This document shows positions 46,375 to 57,125 of a stretch of DNA of 64,000 bases, piece after piece (position 1 is the first letter of the stretch; every line of letters begins with the position of its first letter). Source of the DNA: Maratus speciosus (taxonomy: Eukaryota > Arthropoda > Arachnida > Araneae > Salticidae); NCBI GenBank assembly GCA_963932465.1, contig OZ010792.1, forward strand, positions 111,098,935 through 111,162,934, read 5' to 3'. The notes beneath the pieces are model-generated. The model made no database searches. It was not told where the DNA came from and saw nothing but the letters and a program-made list of their open reading frames with translations. The position numbers and the translations under genes are program-made.

Positions 46375-46775
46375 TAACAAAGTATATACACTAATATTTG
46401 TGAAAATTGCAACACCATGATCAGAAATAAGTGAAATTTAATGCATAAACGACTGCTATTGTTATATACAAATGTTTATATTTTCAAAGCAAAAAAAAAA
46501 AATAATAATAATAACCCTTTGAGGGGCGGTGGTATTTTTATGAAACCACTTAATTTTAATTCCCAAATGCCACAATGGCACCAGAATTTTGGTTTAAATT
46601 TTTTTTTTAATTCTATATGCGAAATATAGCTTTTTCTTATTTAAAAATAAATTCGTTTTCACATTCCGTTGGTATTCATTAATTTCAGCACTTTAGCAAT
46701 GGAATAGCTTTGCCTCTGAAAGGGTTAAGTGTCCGAAATCAGTATTTGATGTAGCAGCCACGCGCCGCAATAAGG
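46375..46775 (-). mobile_element. Truncated Tc1 remnant with piggyBac-like MITE
   Basis: TATACACTAATATTTGTGAA and GAAAATTGCAACACCATGA match the inverted end of the Tc1 at 54635. The tail (TCCGAAATCAGTATTTGATG) matches that element near its transposase C-terminus, after which the sequence jumps straight into family A unit 2. The same MITE sits at the same position in both copies. Confidence 0.7.
46511..46728 (+). mobile_element. piggyBac-like MITE (family C)
   Basis: ATAACCCTTTGAGGGGCGG to CCTCTGAAAGGGTTAA; left TTAA mutated to ATAA. Orthologous in position to the copy at 54767, so inserted before the tandem duplication. Confidence 0.72.
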
Positions 46776-48530
46776 TTATGCAGTAAGGTAAAGGTATATG
46801 TTACTGGGGTTTAGTATGGCATGTTCGGTACAGAAAATGAAGTTTGTAGCATTTACAGCTCGTTTACAGGGATACTCAAATGAATTGCGTTACAATGCGG
46901 TCTATGGGGAAAATATCTTGCGGTGTATTTTAATGATATAACACAATTTTAATCATATCGAAATTTACAATAGTACTGAGGTGATAAAGTCCTTACTGTA
47001 GAATCTGGTGTACATATAATTTATTGTTCATTTACAGAGACACATAAACAAAAGAATTTAGCTACAGTACTGCCTATGAACAATAATTGCTGGAAGTGCG
47101 TTTTCAGTTGTAGTTCGTGTTTTAAAATTTAACATTTTCTTTTGCATAACTAGGGGGCTCGGCCCCCTACGAGCTACGCTCGCCAACCCCCGTTCAGACA
47201 CCGCAGTTTCTAAAAGCACGCTAATTTGATCGGCTTTAAAAAGATTTTGAAAGAATTGAATTATAATTTAAAAAACAGTGGCGATCTCCCTATAAACGGG
47301 TTTCTATTCATTTCTCTTTGATTGGGAAATTTTAAGGAAAAATCAGCTGCTGTTAAAAGTTACAATGGTTATTTTCCTCTTTGATTACATTAAATCAGTT
47401 AAACATTTCAAAATAAGCTCATATAAAATGAATTAAGTAAACAGAGTCTTTGTTTCCCGGTATTTTTTAAGATAGCGAAAAGAAAGTTCTTTTAAATAAG
47501 ACATTTTAAGCGGGCTCTCATGTCAAGCACACAAGTCGTATGTTTGTTGGTCAATAAATAAATAAATAAATAAAATACATTTTAAATGTACTGTTTTTAA
47601 TCTCACGTAATTTGCACCAAACTTTTCTTTCTCTTTTCAATAGTCACGTGAAAATACTTTTGTTAGAAATGAAATATTATTTGCGCTGTCCCAACAAAAA
47701 TAGTTGGAAAGATCATCTCGAAATATCAAATAAATGTCTCGCGCAGTTTTAAATTTAAACTGTTTTGCAATATTATTTTTTGTTCATTTTACGTAATAAG
47801 TGTAATGTGACGTAAATGTGATGTAATTTCTTCTATATAAGACTTCTAACGCATGTTAATGAATTTATTATTTTACAATATCCTTTCTCTGTTAAAATTC
47901 ACGTGTAATTATAGATGAAGTAATTTTCAATAAGTTCCTGCTTTTTATACGTAATTAAATTCTAATTTGAAAGTTTTTTTTTTCTGTTTATAATAGTCAC
48001 GTGTAAAAAAATTTTTTAATTTGAAGCAAACATTATTGTTTGCGCTATTTATAAAGTTGGCAACAGGTTAAATTAGTACAATTTTCTAAAATCTCTCTAT
48101 TCTAAAAAAAAAGTAACTGCCGCTGTCACCGCCGCCGCCGCCGGTTTTGAATTTTTTGTGACCGGAGGTCTTTCTTCGTTAATATTAAGAAAAATAATGC
48201 ACACAAAAATATGAAAATCGTGGTATTATACAAAAGTGTTTGATAAACACGCTGATGCAGTCAGTTTTCATATCGAAGAATTATTTTAAGAGATATTTAA
48301 TGCTAAAGTTGGACAAAATCGTTCCACTAAAAAAGTTTTATAGGAGCAAAAACCAAAGCGATATAAGTAAGCGTCCTATCTTAAATGGGATAGGTAACCG
48401 CAAGATTAAAGGCGAGGTTACGTCAATCAAGGTCATACGCCACCCAGCGGACGGAGTGAACTACAAGAGGATTATTAACTTCTTTCCCCTTTGTGGATGA
48501 TTTATAAGTTCGATATCTATGAAATAACTA

Positions 48531-48542
48531 TGCGCACGCGCA
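48531..48542 (+). promoter_or_regulatory. NRF1-type palindromic motif
   Basis: TGCGCACGCGCA fits the animal NRF1/Ewg consensus YGCGCAYGCGCR exactly and lies about 150 bases upstream of the THAP ATG, where a promoter would be expected. A related inverted CTGCGCACGAGATGCGCAG lies near the other end of the element (51257-51275), so it may instead be a transposase-binding repeat. Confidence 0.4.
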
Positions 48543-48694
48543 GCCGTGATTTTATTCGTTTGTCGTCTGCAATACTTAATTGTTGAAAGTAGATATATAA
48601 TTCGATTTATTTATTCGCCATTATTTAATTTATTAATTGAAGTTAGTTATTTAAACAAAATTAGTTCTTTTAAGAACTTATATTATTTGGGAAA

Positions 48695-48795
48695 ATGCCA
48701 CGTTGGCGTTCTAATTATTGCAGTTTTCAAAACTGCAAAAATAACTCTCTATCTGAGAGAACTCATTTTTTTCGCTTCCCAAAAGAGAAAAACAG
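48695..48795 (+). pseudogene. THAP-domain first exon (P-like transposase)
   Basis: ATG at 48695 begins MPRWRSNYCSFQNCKN and continues to HFFRFPKEKNR, where the frame meets a donor site AG|GTTAGT at 48795/48796. M-P, the C-x4-C pair, and F-x-R-F-P-K are signature features of the THAP zinc finger, which binds transposon ends in P-element transposases. The remaining C-x2-H pair would lie in the next exon. The exon itself has no stop or frameshift. It could alternatively be a captured host THAP gene 5' end, but its place just inside the element's terminus favours transposase. Confidence 0.8.
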
Positions 48796-49370
48796 GTTAG
48801 TTTTGTGTTTTATTTATAATTTATAAAAAAGTTAAAATATTATTTAATATATATTATTAAATGTCAGTGATTTTAATACGTTCTATTTGAATTATGTTTT
48901 TGTAATGCAATAAACAAGGACCTATAAAAATTAGTTAATGTATGTTAAGATAGAATTTTACAGCAGCGTTTTTAATTCAATTCCTGATAAGATAAAGCTA
49001 TAAAAATTACATAAACATGTGTATTTCCAATGAGAATTAAACATTTTATTACGCTTAGAGTTTAAGTATAAATTATTTAATTAATTTTAAGGCATATTTT
49101 TTATTTACCGGGCGCAGGCAATAAATTGCCAAATATTCTCTTGATCGAATTGTATTTATAATATTTAAAATAGAAGCATTTCATTCATTCCATTTAAAAC
49201 TCATTTAATTTTACATTAGGATCCACTTTAATTTAAAATGCAAGCAGTAATTCTTGTACTATTAAATCAGCAATAATTGATTATTTATAGTTTTAAATAT
49301 TTTGAGAATTTTAGACAACAGCTTTAAAAAAATTCCTAAAATCGACAAATTACTTTTTTTTTTTTTAAAT

Positions 49371-49440
49371 CTAGAAATATGTCGATCATTGTGTCATATC
49401 CGGGAAAAATAGTTTTCATGGGATACCTGCACTTCTCACA
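49371..49440 (+). pseudogene. Possible second THAP exon
   Basis: A strong acceptor (poly-T then AAATCTAG, near 49372) and a consensus donor (CACAG|GTAAGT, 49440/49441) bracket about 68 bases. Spliced in phase with the first exon they read on to YLHFSQ, resembling the C-S-x-H-F-x end of THAP domains but lacking the Cys and the conserved Trp. Either the exon is decayed or the true one is elsewhere; low certainty. Confidence 0.35.
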
Positions 49441-50764
49441 GGTAAGTAACATTGCAGAAAGCATACAAAGTATAGAAGAAACTTCAAAAATTGGAATAAA
49501 ATGTAAAATATTTACAAATAGTACGTGGTATGCTCAATTAAACATTTATTACCTTACACCGGTTCTTCGGAGGGGTAAAATGGATAATTTTCCGTAATCC
49601 GGCCGATAGCCATGATTGCCGTCAAATGAGAAAACAGTATACAATTGTAACTGTATAAAAGTTAAATAATGGTTAGAAAATGAAAGTAACTTTTATCGAA
49701 ATAACCCAATTGCGGAACATTCTCCAAATTTGAAAAAGGCTTATGAAACACACAACAATTGCCAATAACTGAAAACTATAGACTAATAATAAGCTCGACA
49801 TAGCAGTTGTTGGTCGGTAGCCAATATTTCCCTTTTAATTTTGGCCGGTTTCAATTTTTGAATTTTTTTTTTTTTTTCCTCAATCTGGCTTCCGTAAAAG
49901 AGTCGGAATAAGTAGTAGAAAAAAGGGCTGCGGACGGAGATGGGCCAGTCGAACGTATTAAAATCACTGACATTTAATAATATATATTAAATAATATTTT
50001 AACTTTTTTATAAAAAATTATAGGGCTGAAAATCACGTTTAAGATGCTTAAAAGTTTTAAATATTTCTCTTTTGCAATTTCCCAACCAGCTGGTATATTT
50101 TAGAAATCGTAGTTTGTTACGTAACTTACTCAATTGTTATACTTGTATATACAGTTGTAACAACCATAAAGAATGCTTAAGGATTTATCAGCTACATTTA
50201 GATAACGTAAAATTACTTTGCTAATTTATAATCAAGTTGTAAAAATACTAAAATGTTGTATTGTTACTAGAAACACATCCATGTACATAATTTTTATTTT
50301 TCTAGCATATCTGGAAGGGGAAAATCGCTTAAATTTTTTTATCTTTTCATATATATGAACAGGGTTAGATTAAATAAACAGTGTAAAAAAGTACTTTTAG
50401 GTTAGCCGGCCGCAGTTCATAAACCGTCAAATATTTCCCCCCATCACCAGCGTTTATGTTGCATTCATTCATTCAAAATATAAAATCATTATTTTAAAAA
50501 TATACTCGTCATTTGAAAAACATAACTTTATTTAAAATACATACATACTGGCATATTGCATCAATTTAAACACATTATATTTAAAATACCCATTTCGCTC
50601 ATTTTATTTAAAATACATTTTTTTTTCTAATAAATAATAACATAATCCCAAGGTGGGCAATTTCTTCCAATGTGGGAAAAAAAACCATGGAATTAAAAGT
50701 TACGCCTATAACTTTTATTAACAAAAATGGTTTTCTTTTAGCCTGAATAGCTTGCATAAAATTC

Positions 50765-51258
50765 AGGTCTATTTGAAGATATTTACAATTTAAGAGTTAT
50801 AGGCGGAAAAGCAGACAAAGCCATTTTAGAGAATACCTGTTAAAATTTTAATCGTGAATTTCAAATATTTACTTATTCATGGAAGATTAACCTTGTTTAC
50901 CAGATTTATTGCAAAATATTTTTGTTACAGCTTGTTTTGATAAAAATATATGTATTTAAAAAATAGTTGCAATGTCAGTTTAGTTTCGGGGCAAAAGGCA
51001 ATACTGTTTACGTTGCATTAGTGCTTTTTCTCCCCAAAATTAAAATGACATTGCGATTTTTTTTTTTAATACACATATTTTCATCAAAACAAACTGTAAC
51101 AAAAATATTATTGAATAAATCTGGTAAACAAGGTTCATCTTCCATGAGTGAGTAAATATTTGAAATTCATAATTAAAATTTTAACAGGTATTCTCTAAAA
51201 TAGCTTCGTCTGCTTTTCCGCCTATAACTCTTAAATTGTAAATATCTTCAAATAGACC
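50765..51258. repeat. Palindrome inside the P-like element
   Basis: CAGGTCTATTTGAAGATATT at the left mirrors AATATCTTCAAATAGACCTG at the right; arms of about 200 bases share GTTATAGGCGGAAAAGCAGA and GAATACCTGTTAAAATTTTA. The loop is about 60-90 bases. No duplication is visible at its edges, so it may be a MITE or an inverted duplication within the element. Plus-strand frames here are not genes. Confidence 0.82.
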
Positions 51259-52238
51259 TGCGCACGAGATGCGCAGATGGTAGATATTCTGTCATATATG
51301 ACGTCATACAAAAAACCCGCGTATTTGCGTTATTCACTCCATCCACAAGCTGTGCCAGCTGTGTCAATTTACGGCAGATTCCAGCATTAACTTTGTACGC
51401 TTACTTATAGCGCTTTGGCAAAAACTATTCATGGGAATTTAATCATTTTTAGATCATTTTATACGTTTGAAGTTCCCGGTGTGCAGACTGTATTTCTTTT
51501 TTAATTTGACTCATTTTTTGAGGTTTTGTTTCTATTTTAAATTCAAATTTTCAGCCTTTCTAGAGATATTTTTAACATTATTTTAGAAAATGGTATTAAT
51601 TTAAACTGTTGCCAACTGTATAAACAGCGCAAACAATAATGTTTGCTTCAAATTAAAAATTTATTTACACGTGACTATTATAAACAGAAAAAAATCATTT
51701 GGAATTAGAATTAAATAATTATGTACAAAAAGCAGGAAGTTACTAAAAATTACGTCATAAAAACTATACACGTGAATTTTAAAAGAGAAAGGATATTGTA
51801 AAATGATAAATTCATTAACATGCGTTAGAAGTCTTAAATAGGAGAAATTACGTCATACTTACGTCAAATTACAGTTATTACATAAAATGAACACAAAATA
51901 ATATTGCAAAACAGTATAAATTTAGAAATTGTTCTAGACATTTATTTGATATTTTGAGAGGATCTTTTCAACTATTTTTGTTAGGAAAGTGCAAATAATA
52001 TTTCATTTCTAACTATTTTCACGTGAATATTTAAAAGAGAAAGAATAGCTTGGCCAAAATTACGTCAGATTAAAAACGATTAATTTAAAATGTCTCATTT
52101 AAAAGAACTTTCATTTCGCTTTGTTAAAAAATACCAGGAGACAAAGACTCTGTTTTCTTAATTCTTTTTATATTAGGTTATTTTGAAATGTTTAACTTAT
52201 TTTACTTAATCAAAGACGAAAACAGCGATTGTATCTTT

Positions 52239-52508
52239 GGTGCTACTTAGTTATACCGTCGAACAAAAATCTATCATTCTCCAAACTATAAGATTAAATG
52301 CCAATAATGGTTGATCGTAAATGTCACATTAACTTGACTTTAAGCAAGTTACGCGTGTCTACGTCATCAAGTTATTTTTATTTCGACGTTTTATTTGTAT
52401 TTTTATTAATGTTGTACTAATTTATTTGTTCTTTCGTTATTTAAAATAAAAATTATGTCAATTTGTATAATTTGGCGAAATTGGTCGACGGAATAATCAA
52501 GTAGTACC
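52239..52508. mobile_element. MITE family M, copy 3
   Basis: GGTGCTACTTAGTTATACCG and, reversed, GGTACTACTTGATTATTCCG ends; interior near-identical to copy 1 at 8719 (CCAATAATGGTTGATCGTAA). Resides in the inner Helitron. Confidence 0.72.
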
Positions 52509-53234
52509 GCAGCGGATTTGCCGTTAAAATTCCCCAATCAAAGAGAAATGAATAGAAATCCGTTTATAGGGAGATCGCCACTGTTTTTTTTAAATTATAA
52601 TTCAATCTTTCGAAATCTTTTTAAAGCCGATCAAATTAGCGTGCATTTAGAGTCTGCGGTGTCTGGACGGGGGTTGACCAGCGTAGCTCGTATGGGGAAG
52701 AGCCCCCTAGTAAGTAAAAAATATATCTCGAAATGCCGAAAATTTGAATTTAAAATAGAAATAAAAGCTCACAAGAAGAGTAAAATTTAAAAATTAAACG
52801 CAATCTGCACACCGGGAAATTATAACGTATAAAATGATCTAAAAATGATTAAATTCCGATGTATAGTTTTTGCTCCTATAAAACTTTTTTAGTGGAACGA
52901 TTTTGTCCAAATTTAGCATTAAATATCTCTTAAAATAATTCTTCGATTTGAAAACTGTCTGCATCAGCGTGTTTATCAAACATTTCTCTACAATACCGCT
53001 GATTTTCATATTTTTGTATGCAATATTTTTCTTATTATTAACGGAGAAAGACCTCCAGTCACAAAAAATCCAAAACCGGCGGCGGCGGCGACAGCGGTAG
53101 TTACTTTTTTTTAGAATAGAGAGATACTGGGTGAGTATAAATTCTATCTGTCATATACAGATCTCAAATATATTTTCGTTTATTGACGGTAGTTTTCAAC
53201 TGTGCTATGCATTTAATTGAACTAACAATTAAGA

Positions 53235-53395
53235 CAGTGTTGAATCTCGGGTTGGCCCGGGGGAATGGATACCCCCCCCCCTCCAGAAAGATTTGAGATT
53301 TTGTGTTTTCAACGGTCAAAAAGTTCAATTTCCTCCCCGGAAATCCATAATTTCACCCCACCCCTCTCGGAGAAAAGTTTCTGAATTCAACACTG
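53235..53395 (+). mobile_element. Small hAT-like MITE
   Basis: CAGTGTTGAATCTCGGG at the left and TCTGAATTCAACACTG at the right; C-rich interior (poly-C near 53271). Family A unit 1 lacks it near 42155. The target duplication is not clear. Confidence 0.6.
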
Positions 53396-53810
53396 CTTTT
53401 AGCATATTATGTAGCATAAATAATCTAAATAGATCGTATACAGAGCTGCACAAAAAAAATCTGATATTTTTCAGACAATTGATGGTAATGGCAGAAATTG
53501 GATTTTCAAATGCGGTATGCGTTTTCTAAATTGTTTATTTATGTATCATCTTTCACCTTAATAAACTGTAAAGTTTTGTTTAAGTATTCTGGATGTGTTG
53601 GAAAGTGTTTCATAATCTATGTTGGACGCATGATTTTTCATTCTTGTGTATTTCATCCTGGTTTCTGTATGAAAAATGAAATTTTAGAATCGATTTTGAA
53701 CCCACTTTCCCATACGCTAGAATTTATAAAAACATACGTTAACAGGTGTGTTTCCGATGAAAATGCAAAATTTTGATATTTTTAGAGCTTAATTATAATA
53801 CAGGGTTGCC

Positions 53811-53977
53811 ACACTTCAGGGAATTTTCCGGTCAAAATATCAGTATTTTTTTATAGAAAAATATATCTTGATTAACCGCACGAAATTTCGCCTGAGTTAA
53901 ACAGGGGTTCTCTGTAAGAAATTACTGGTGCCGAAGAATTTCCTGGTCTGGAAATTCCCTGTAGCATGGCAACTCTG
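53811..53977 (+). mobile_element. Small MITE with CAGGGTTGCCA ends
   Basis: CAGGGTTGCCACACTTCAGG at the left and ATGGCAACTCTG at the right, with GGGAATTTTCCGG mirrored by GGAAATTCCCTG. Unit 1 lacks it near 43520. Flanks share TAATA. hAT-like by its ends; superfamily uncertain. Confidence 0.65.
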
Positions 53978-54766
53978 TAATACAACATATTAATTTTAAG
54001 GCACTTTTCCATTAGCCCGCCACAGGTGATAAATTGCCAATTATTCTCTGCAACTCGTACAATTGTATACGAGTTGAAAGAACAATGTATTTAACAATGT
54101 GTCAATAAACGCTCGCCAAAATATGCTGAATGACTGGGAAACTGCAACAAATGAAACATTTTAAAGACTAAAAAGTAGAATATAAATTATAAATGAAAAA
54201 TAAAGAGTGTACGCTTTTATTATTTAATTGTTTAATATTAATTAATTTATAAAAGTATATATTCACTATGCGAAAGTCGCAATCGAACATCTTTCTTTAT
54301 AATTTATTAGTATTCCTGAAATTACGGAACTTTACGAAATCTTACCTAAAAGTGAATGAAAATTCTCAAATTTAAGCAGTATTTCTGTGACATTATGCCG
54401 GATTGACGGCAAATCTGCCTGTCGGCAGTTTTTCTTGTTTCCAAGCAGAATTTTTCTTGGCGTGATTCTTACGTGTTAAAGTGTTGAAACGTGCATTTTC
54501 CTTACGTGATTTTTCACGTAAAATTCTTCAAATTCTGCTAAAATAGCCTGGAATTCTCTAATCAAAGCTGCGGTTTCTTTACAAAAATTCTGAAGTTGTT
54601 CTGTTAAATTTTCAGTTTTTTAACAAAGCATATACACTAATGTTTGTGAAAATTGCAACACCATGAAGGAGTCATCAAAAATAAATAAAATTTAATGCAT
54701 AAACGACTGCTATTGTTACAAACAAATGATTACATTTTCAAAGGAAAAAAACAATATTAACCCCTT

Positions 54767-54975
54767 GAGAAGCGGTGGTATTTTTATAAAACCACTTAAT
54801 TTTAATTCCCAAATGCCACAATGGCACCAGAATTTTGGTTAAAAAAATTTTGGTTTATTATATATGCGAAATATAGCTTTTTCTTATTTTAAAATAAATT
54901 TGTTTTCAAATTCCGGTGTCATTCATTAATATCAACACTTTAGCACAGGAATAGCTTTGTCCCTGAAAGGATTTA
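54767..54975 (+). mobile_element. piggyBac-like MITE (family C) in Tc1
   Basis: TTAACCCCTTGAGAAGCGG to TCCCTGAAAGGATTTA; the right TTAA has decayed to TTTA. Same position as the copy at 46511. Confidence 0.72.
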
Positions 54976-54984
54976 GTGTCCGAA

Positions 54985-55957
54985 ATCAGTATTTGATGTA
55001 AGCCACCACGCGCTGCAATAAATGCTGCTATACGAATACGACGGTGTACAGTGTCAAACAGATTTTGAATATCTGCCTGGGGAAGAGTATTCTGTATTCT
55101 TTGTATGCGTACCCGAAGTTCATCTGTAGAAGCTACAAGAGGAGGATAACGAGCGAGACGCCGATCAACGAAATTCCCCACATTTCAATGGGCGACATAT
55201 CCGGCGAAAATGCAGGCCACGGAAGAAGCTGTATTTGTTCTGCTGACAAGAAGTCTTAAACATTCCTTGCAACATGTTGGCGGGCAATATCCTGTTGAAA
55301 GATAGGTCTAGGAATGCCTTGAACGAAAGGAACGACTTCGGGCTCCAGCACTTCACTGATGTACGTGCTTCTGCTCAGATTACCCAATATTCGTTGCAGC
55401 TGCGGTCGTCCATGATGTGCAATCGCATCCCAGATCATAACTCCCAGTGTTCGTGCACTATGACGTTCGATAATGCACTCCGGAAGGTAGCGTTCACTGG
55501 CATAGCATTTAACACGAATGCGGCCATGATGGTACCACAAATTAAAGCGGGATTCGTCAGATAAAACAACTTGTTGCCAATCTGAATGCCAGTCTCTATG
55601 TTCACGAGCACATTACAGCCGCAGGCGTAAATGGTTTTGCGGGAGGGGAATCCTGTATAAAGGAAGTCATGCACGCAGTCTACTGTGCAGCAGACGTCGA
55701 CGAATTGACGATGCAGACTGTGATACACCTGTAGCAGTTGACCAATATGCTGCCAACTGTCTAGATGAAGCTGTACGGTCCGTCAGCGCCTTGCGGACCA
55801 TGTGTCTATCTAGCACGTTGACGTCACCTTTCGGGATCCACTCTCAGATTTCCTCGTCGGTCCACTGCTTCCAAACTCGCATCACTCTGCTGCTGTTACG
55901 CTGCACACGAGCTGCTATTGCACGATAAGGAAAGGGCATGTTTATAAACAAACACTT
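54985..55957 (-). pseudogene. Tc1-like transposase, minus strand, broken
   Basis: Reading from the right: PYRAIAARVQRNSSRVMRVW (helix-turn-helix), then SQSASSIRRRLLHSRLRA, then VVLSDESRFNLW with the first catalytic Asp. GVMIWDAIAHHGRP and IFQQDIARQH follow (second Asp kept; the usual Asn after it is Ile). LLPWPAFSPDMSPIE keeps the catalytic Glu, then after a frameshift come GNFVDRRLARYPPLVASTDE and IRIAAFIAARGG. The 55256-55540 frame is the longest intact piece. All DDE residues remain, but frameshifts and a stop (RA-stop-LPLY) disable it. Confidence 0.88.
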
Positions 55958-57125
55958 TCGTCAACCAATCTACCAACTACATTTTTGTCATAACGATCAT
56001 TGCAGGAATAGTCTTGGCGATGTAGGCCAATCATATCAGAGACCTGTTACATGTAGACCAATCAAATTTCCCTAGCTCAGCTCATGTGTACAGGTAGGAG
56101 TCATAATGAATGAACAGGTTTTTCTTGCTGACCAACAGTAGTGCAACCAACAGTGACGTCAACTGCCCTTTCCTTATAGGAAAATCCTTCTTCTCGAAGG
56201 CCGATGACTCTTCCCCATCCAAACTCCGTCAGTTGTTGAAATGCCACCCTCTTTCGTCGAAGAGGCATAGTTACCTCTCACTTAACATTTACCAATTAGC
56301 AAGTAACTGTAGACAATTCTCAACGTCCCGCTACAGCTCTCTATTTATACGGTTTCAGCAGCAGTCCAGAAGGCGCTGCTCACCCCACGCATGCGTGGTG
56401 ACTCTGAAATTGAAATCATTTGCATAACACACTATATTTTGCATTCTCTGAAATATTCAGCTCAATCGCGTCATTTCTTCATGGTGTTTCAATTTTCACA
56501 AACATGGGTGTATATATTTTTTTCGGTGCATTTATCTCGAAAGGTTTAAAGATTGACCACACTGAAAAAAAATGGAGAACTCAAGAATGAGTAAATCGAT
56601 GTACTCCTATCGAATTGAGTAATGTTTGGATAAAAAATGAACCCATGCTTTCTCAGTTTCAAAACATCACATGTTATCAAGCCCAAACGAAACGATGTCT
56701 TTGTAATGGTTTATTTCATTCATGGCGTCATAAAAGATGTTTATTAGTAGGAAAACAATGCAATATACTCTGGAAATCAGAGAATAATGTTGCATTTTTA
56801 TTCCTCGGAAGGAACTATATCTTGCGTCTCCTTTATAATACGTAAGATTACATTGCGTTGTTGTTATGAGTGCTTCGTCAATGTCGTTGATGTTAATCTC
56901 AATCGAAAATGAGTACATAACACTTCATATTTGAATGCATACATGAGATGAAAAGATGAGTACATAACGGTTCATATTTGAACAAATCCACGGAATCAAA
57001 AATGAGTGCACGTGTTTCTCCATTTTGAGTAGATTCATATGTGTGCTATTTTGAGTATGTCTATGTCGTTGATGTCAATCTCAATCAAAAACGAGTTGGA
57101 AATCGCACATCAAACGTGGCAAATG

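Larger units (their letters stand above)
41271..46775. repeat. Family A, tandem unit 1 (with insertions)
   Basis: The unit begins TGTATGTTATTGGGTTTATT and, once four insertions (family I, hAT K, element H2, a Helitron) are removed, is collinear with unit 2 at 46792-55018: 41271-41339, 41766-42171, 43146-43705, 44741-45060 and 46342-46775 match 46792-46862, 46863-47149 plus 53125-53230, 53396-54190, 54281-54597 and 54598-55018. The unit ends inside a Tc1 element whose remainder is missing here. Non-coding. Confidence 0.82.
48354..51417 (+). mobile_element. Probable P-superfamily transposon with THAP exon
   Basis: A 3064-base insertion with ends CAAAGCGATATAAGTAAGCG and, reversed, CAAAGCGCTATAAGTAAGCG (19 of 20), and the perfect 8-base duplication GCAAAAAC (48346-48353, 51418-51425). 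The empty site (AGGAGCAAAAACTAT, reversed) is at 52870-52890 in the host Helitron and near 46085. Subterminal blocks (GACGGAGTGAACTAC; GATGGAGTGAATAAC reversed) also mirror. Near the left end a spliced exon encodes half a THAP domain in the forward direction. P elements have 8-bp duplications, about 3-kb length and N-terminal THAP transposases. No catalytic region could be read, so the copy is decayed or internally rearranged. Confidence 0.75.
48092..52710 (+). mobile_element. Inner Helitron, plus orientation
   Basis: Starts TCTCTCTATTCTAAAAAAAA and ends GGGGAAGAGCCCCCTAG, inserted between A and T of TTTTCTAAAA / TAAGTAAAAAAT; the site is uninterrupted near 45920 (TTTTCTGAAATAAGAAAAAA). It is the same family as its host Helitron in opposite orientation, about 1.5 kb without the P-like element it carries. 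A family M MITE lies at 52239-52508. Confidence 0.9.
47150..53124 (-). mobile_element. Outer Helitron of the nest, minus orientation
   Basis: Edges CTAGGGGGCTCGGCCCCC (47150) and AGAATAGAGAGA (ending 53124), inserted between A and T of GCATAA / TACTGGG. It is the same non-autonomous family as 45061-46341; its own sequence is 47150-48091 plus 52711-53124 (about 1.36 kb), and the two parts join without a gap when compared with 45061-46341. The rest is a later insertion. Confidence 0.9.
46792..55018. repeat. Family A, tandem unit 2 (with insertions)
   Basis: Starts GTATATGTTACTGGGGTTTA. It is broken by the Helitron nest (47150-53124), two small MITEs (53235, 53811) and continues to the Tc1 at 54635. 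It lacks all four insertions found in unit 1 and so provides their empty sites, and vice versa for the nest: the uninterrupted GCATATTACTGGGATAG is at 42045-42062. Confidence 0.82.
54635..56510 (-). mobile_element. Tc1-family transposon, minus orientation
   Basis: Left CACTAATGTTTGTGAAAATT and right (reversed) CACCCATGTTTGTGAAAATT are inverted ends within TA on both sides. The length is 1876 bases including a piggyBac-like MITE; about 1.67 kb without it. It carries one degenerate transposase on the minus strand. 55960-56450 upstream of the gene has no recognised content apart from the terminal region. Confidence 0.85.

Noticed and set aside
48240..48500. 86-codon plus-strand ORF at the P-like element's left end
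   Set aside because: It crosses the Helitron/element junction and the target duplication, so it is chance readthrough.
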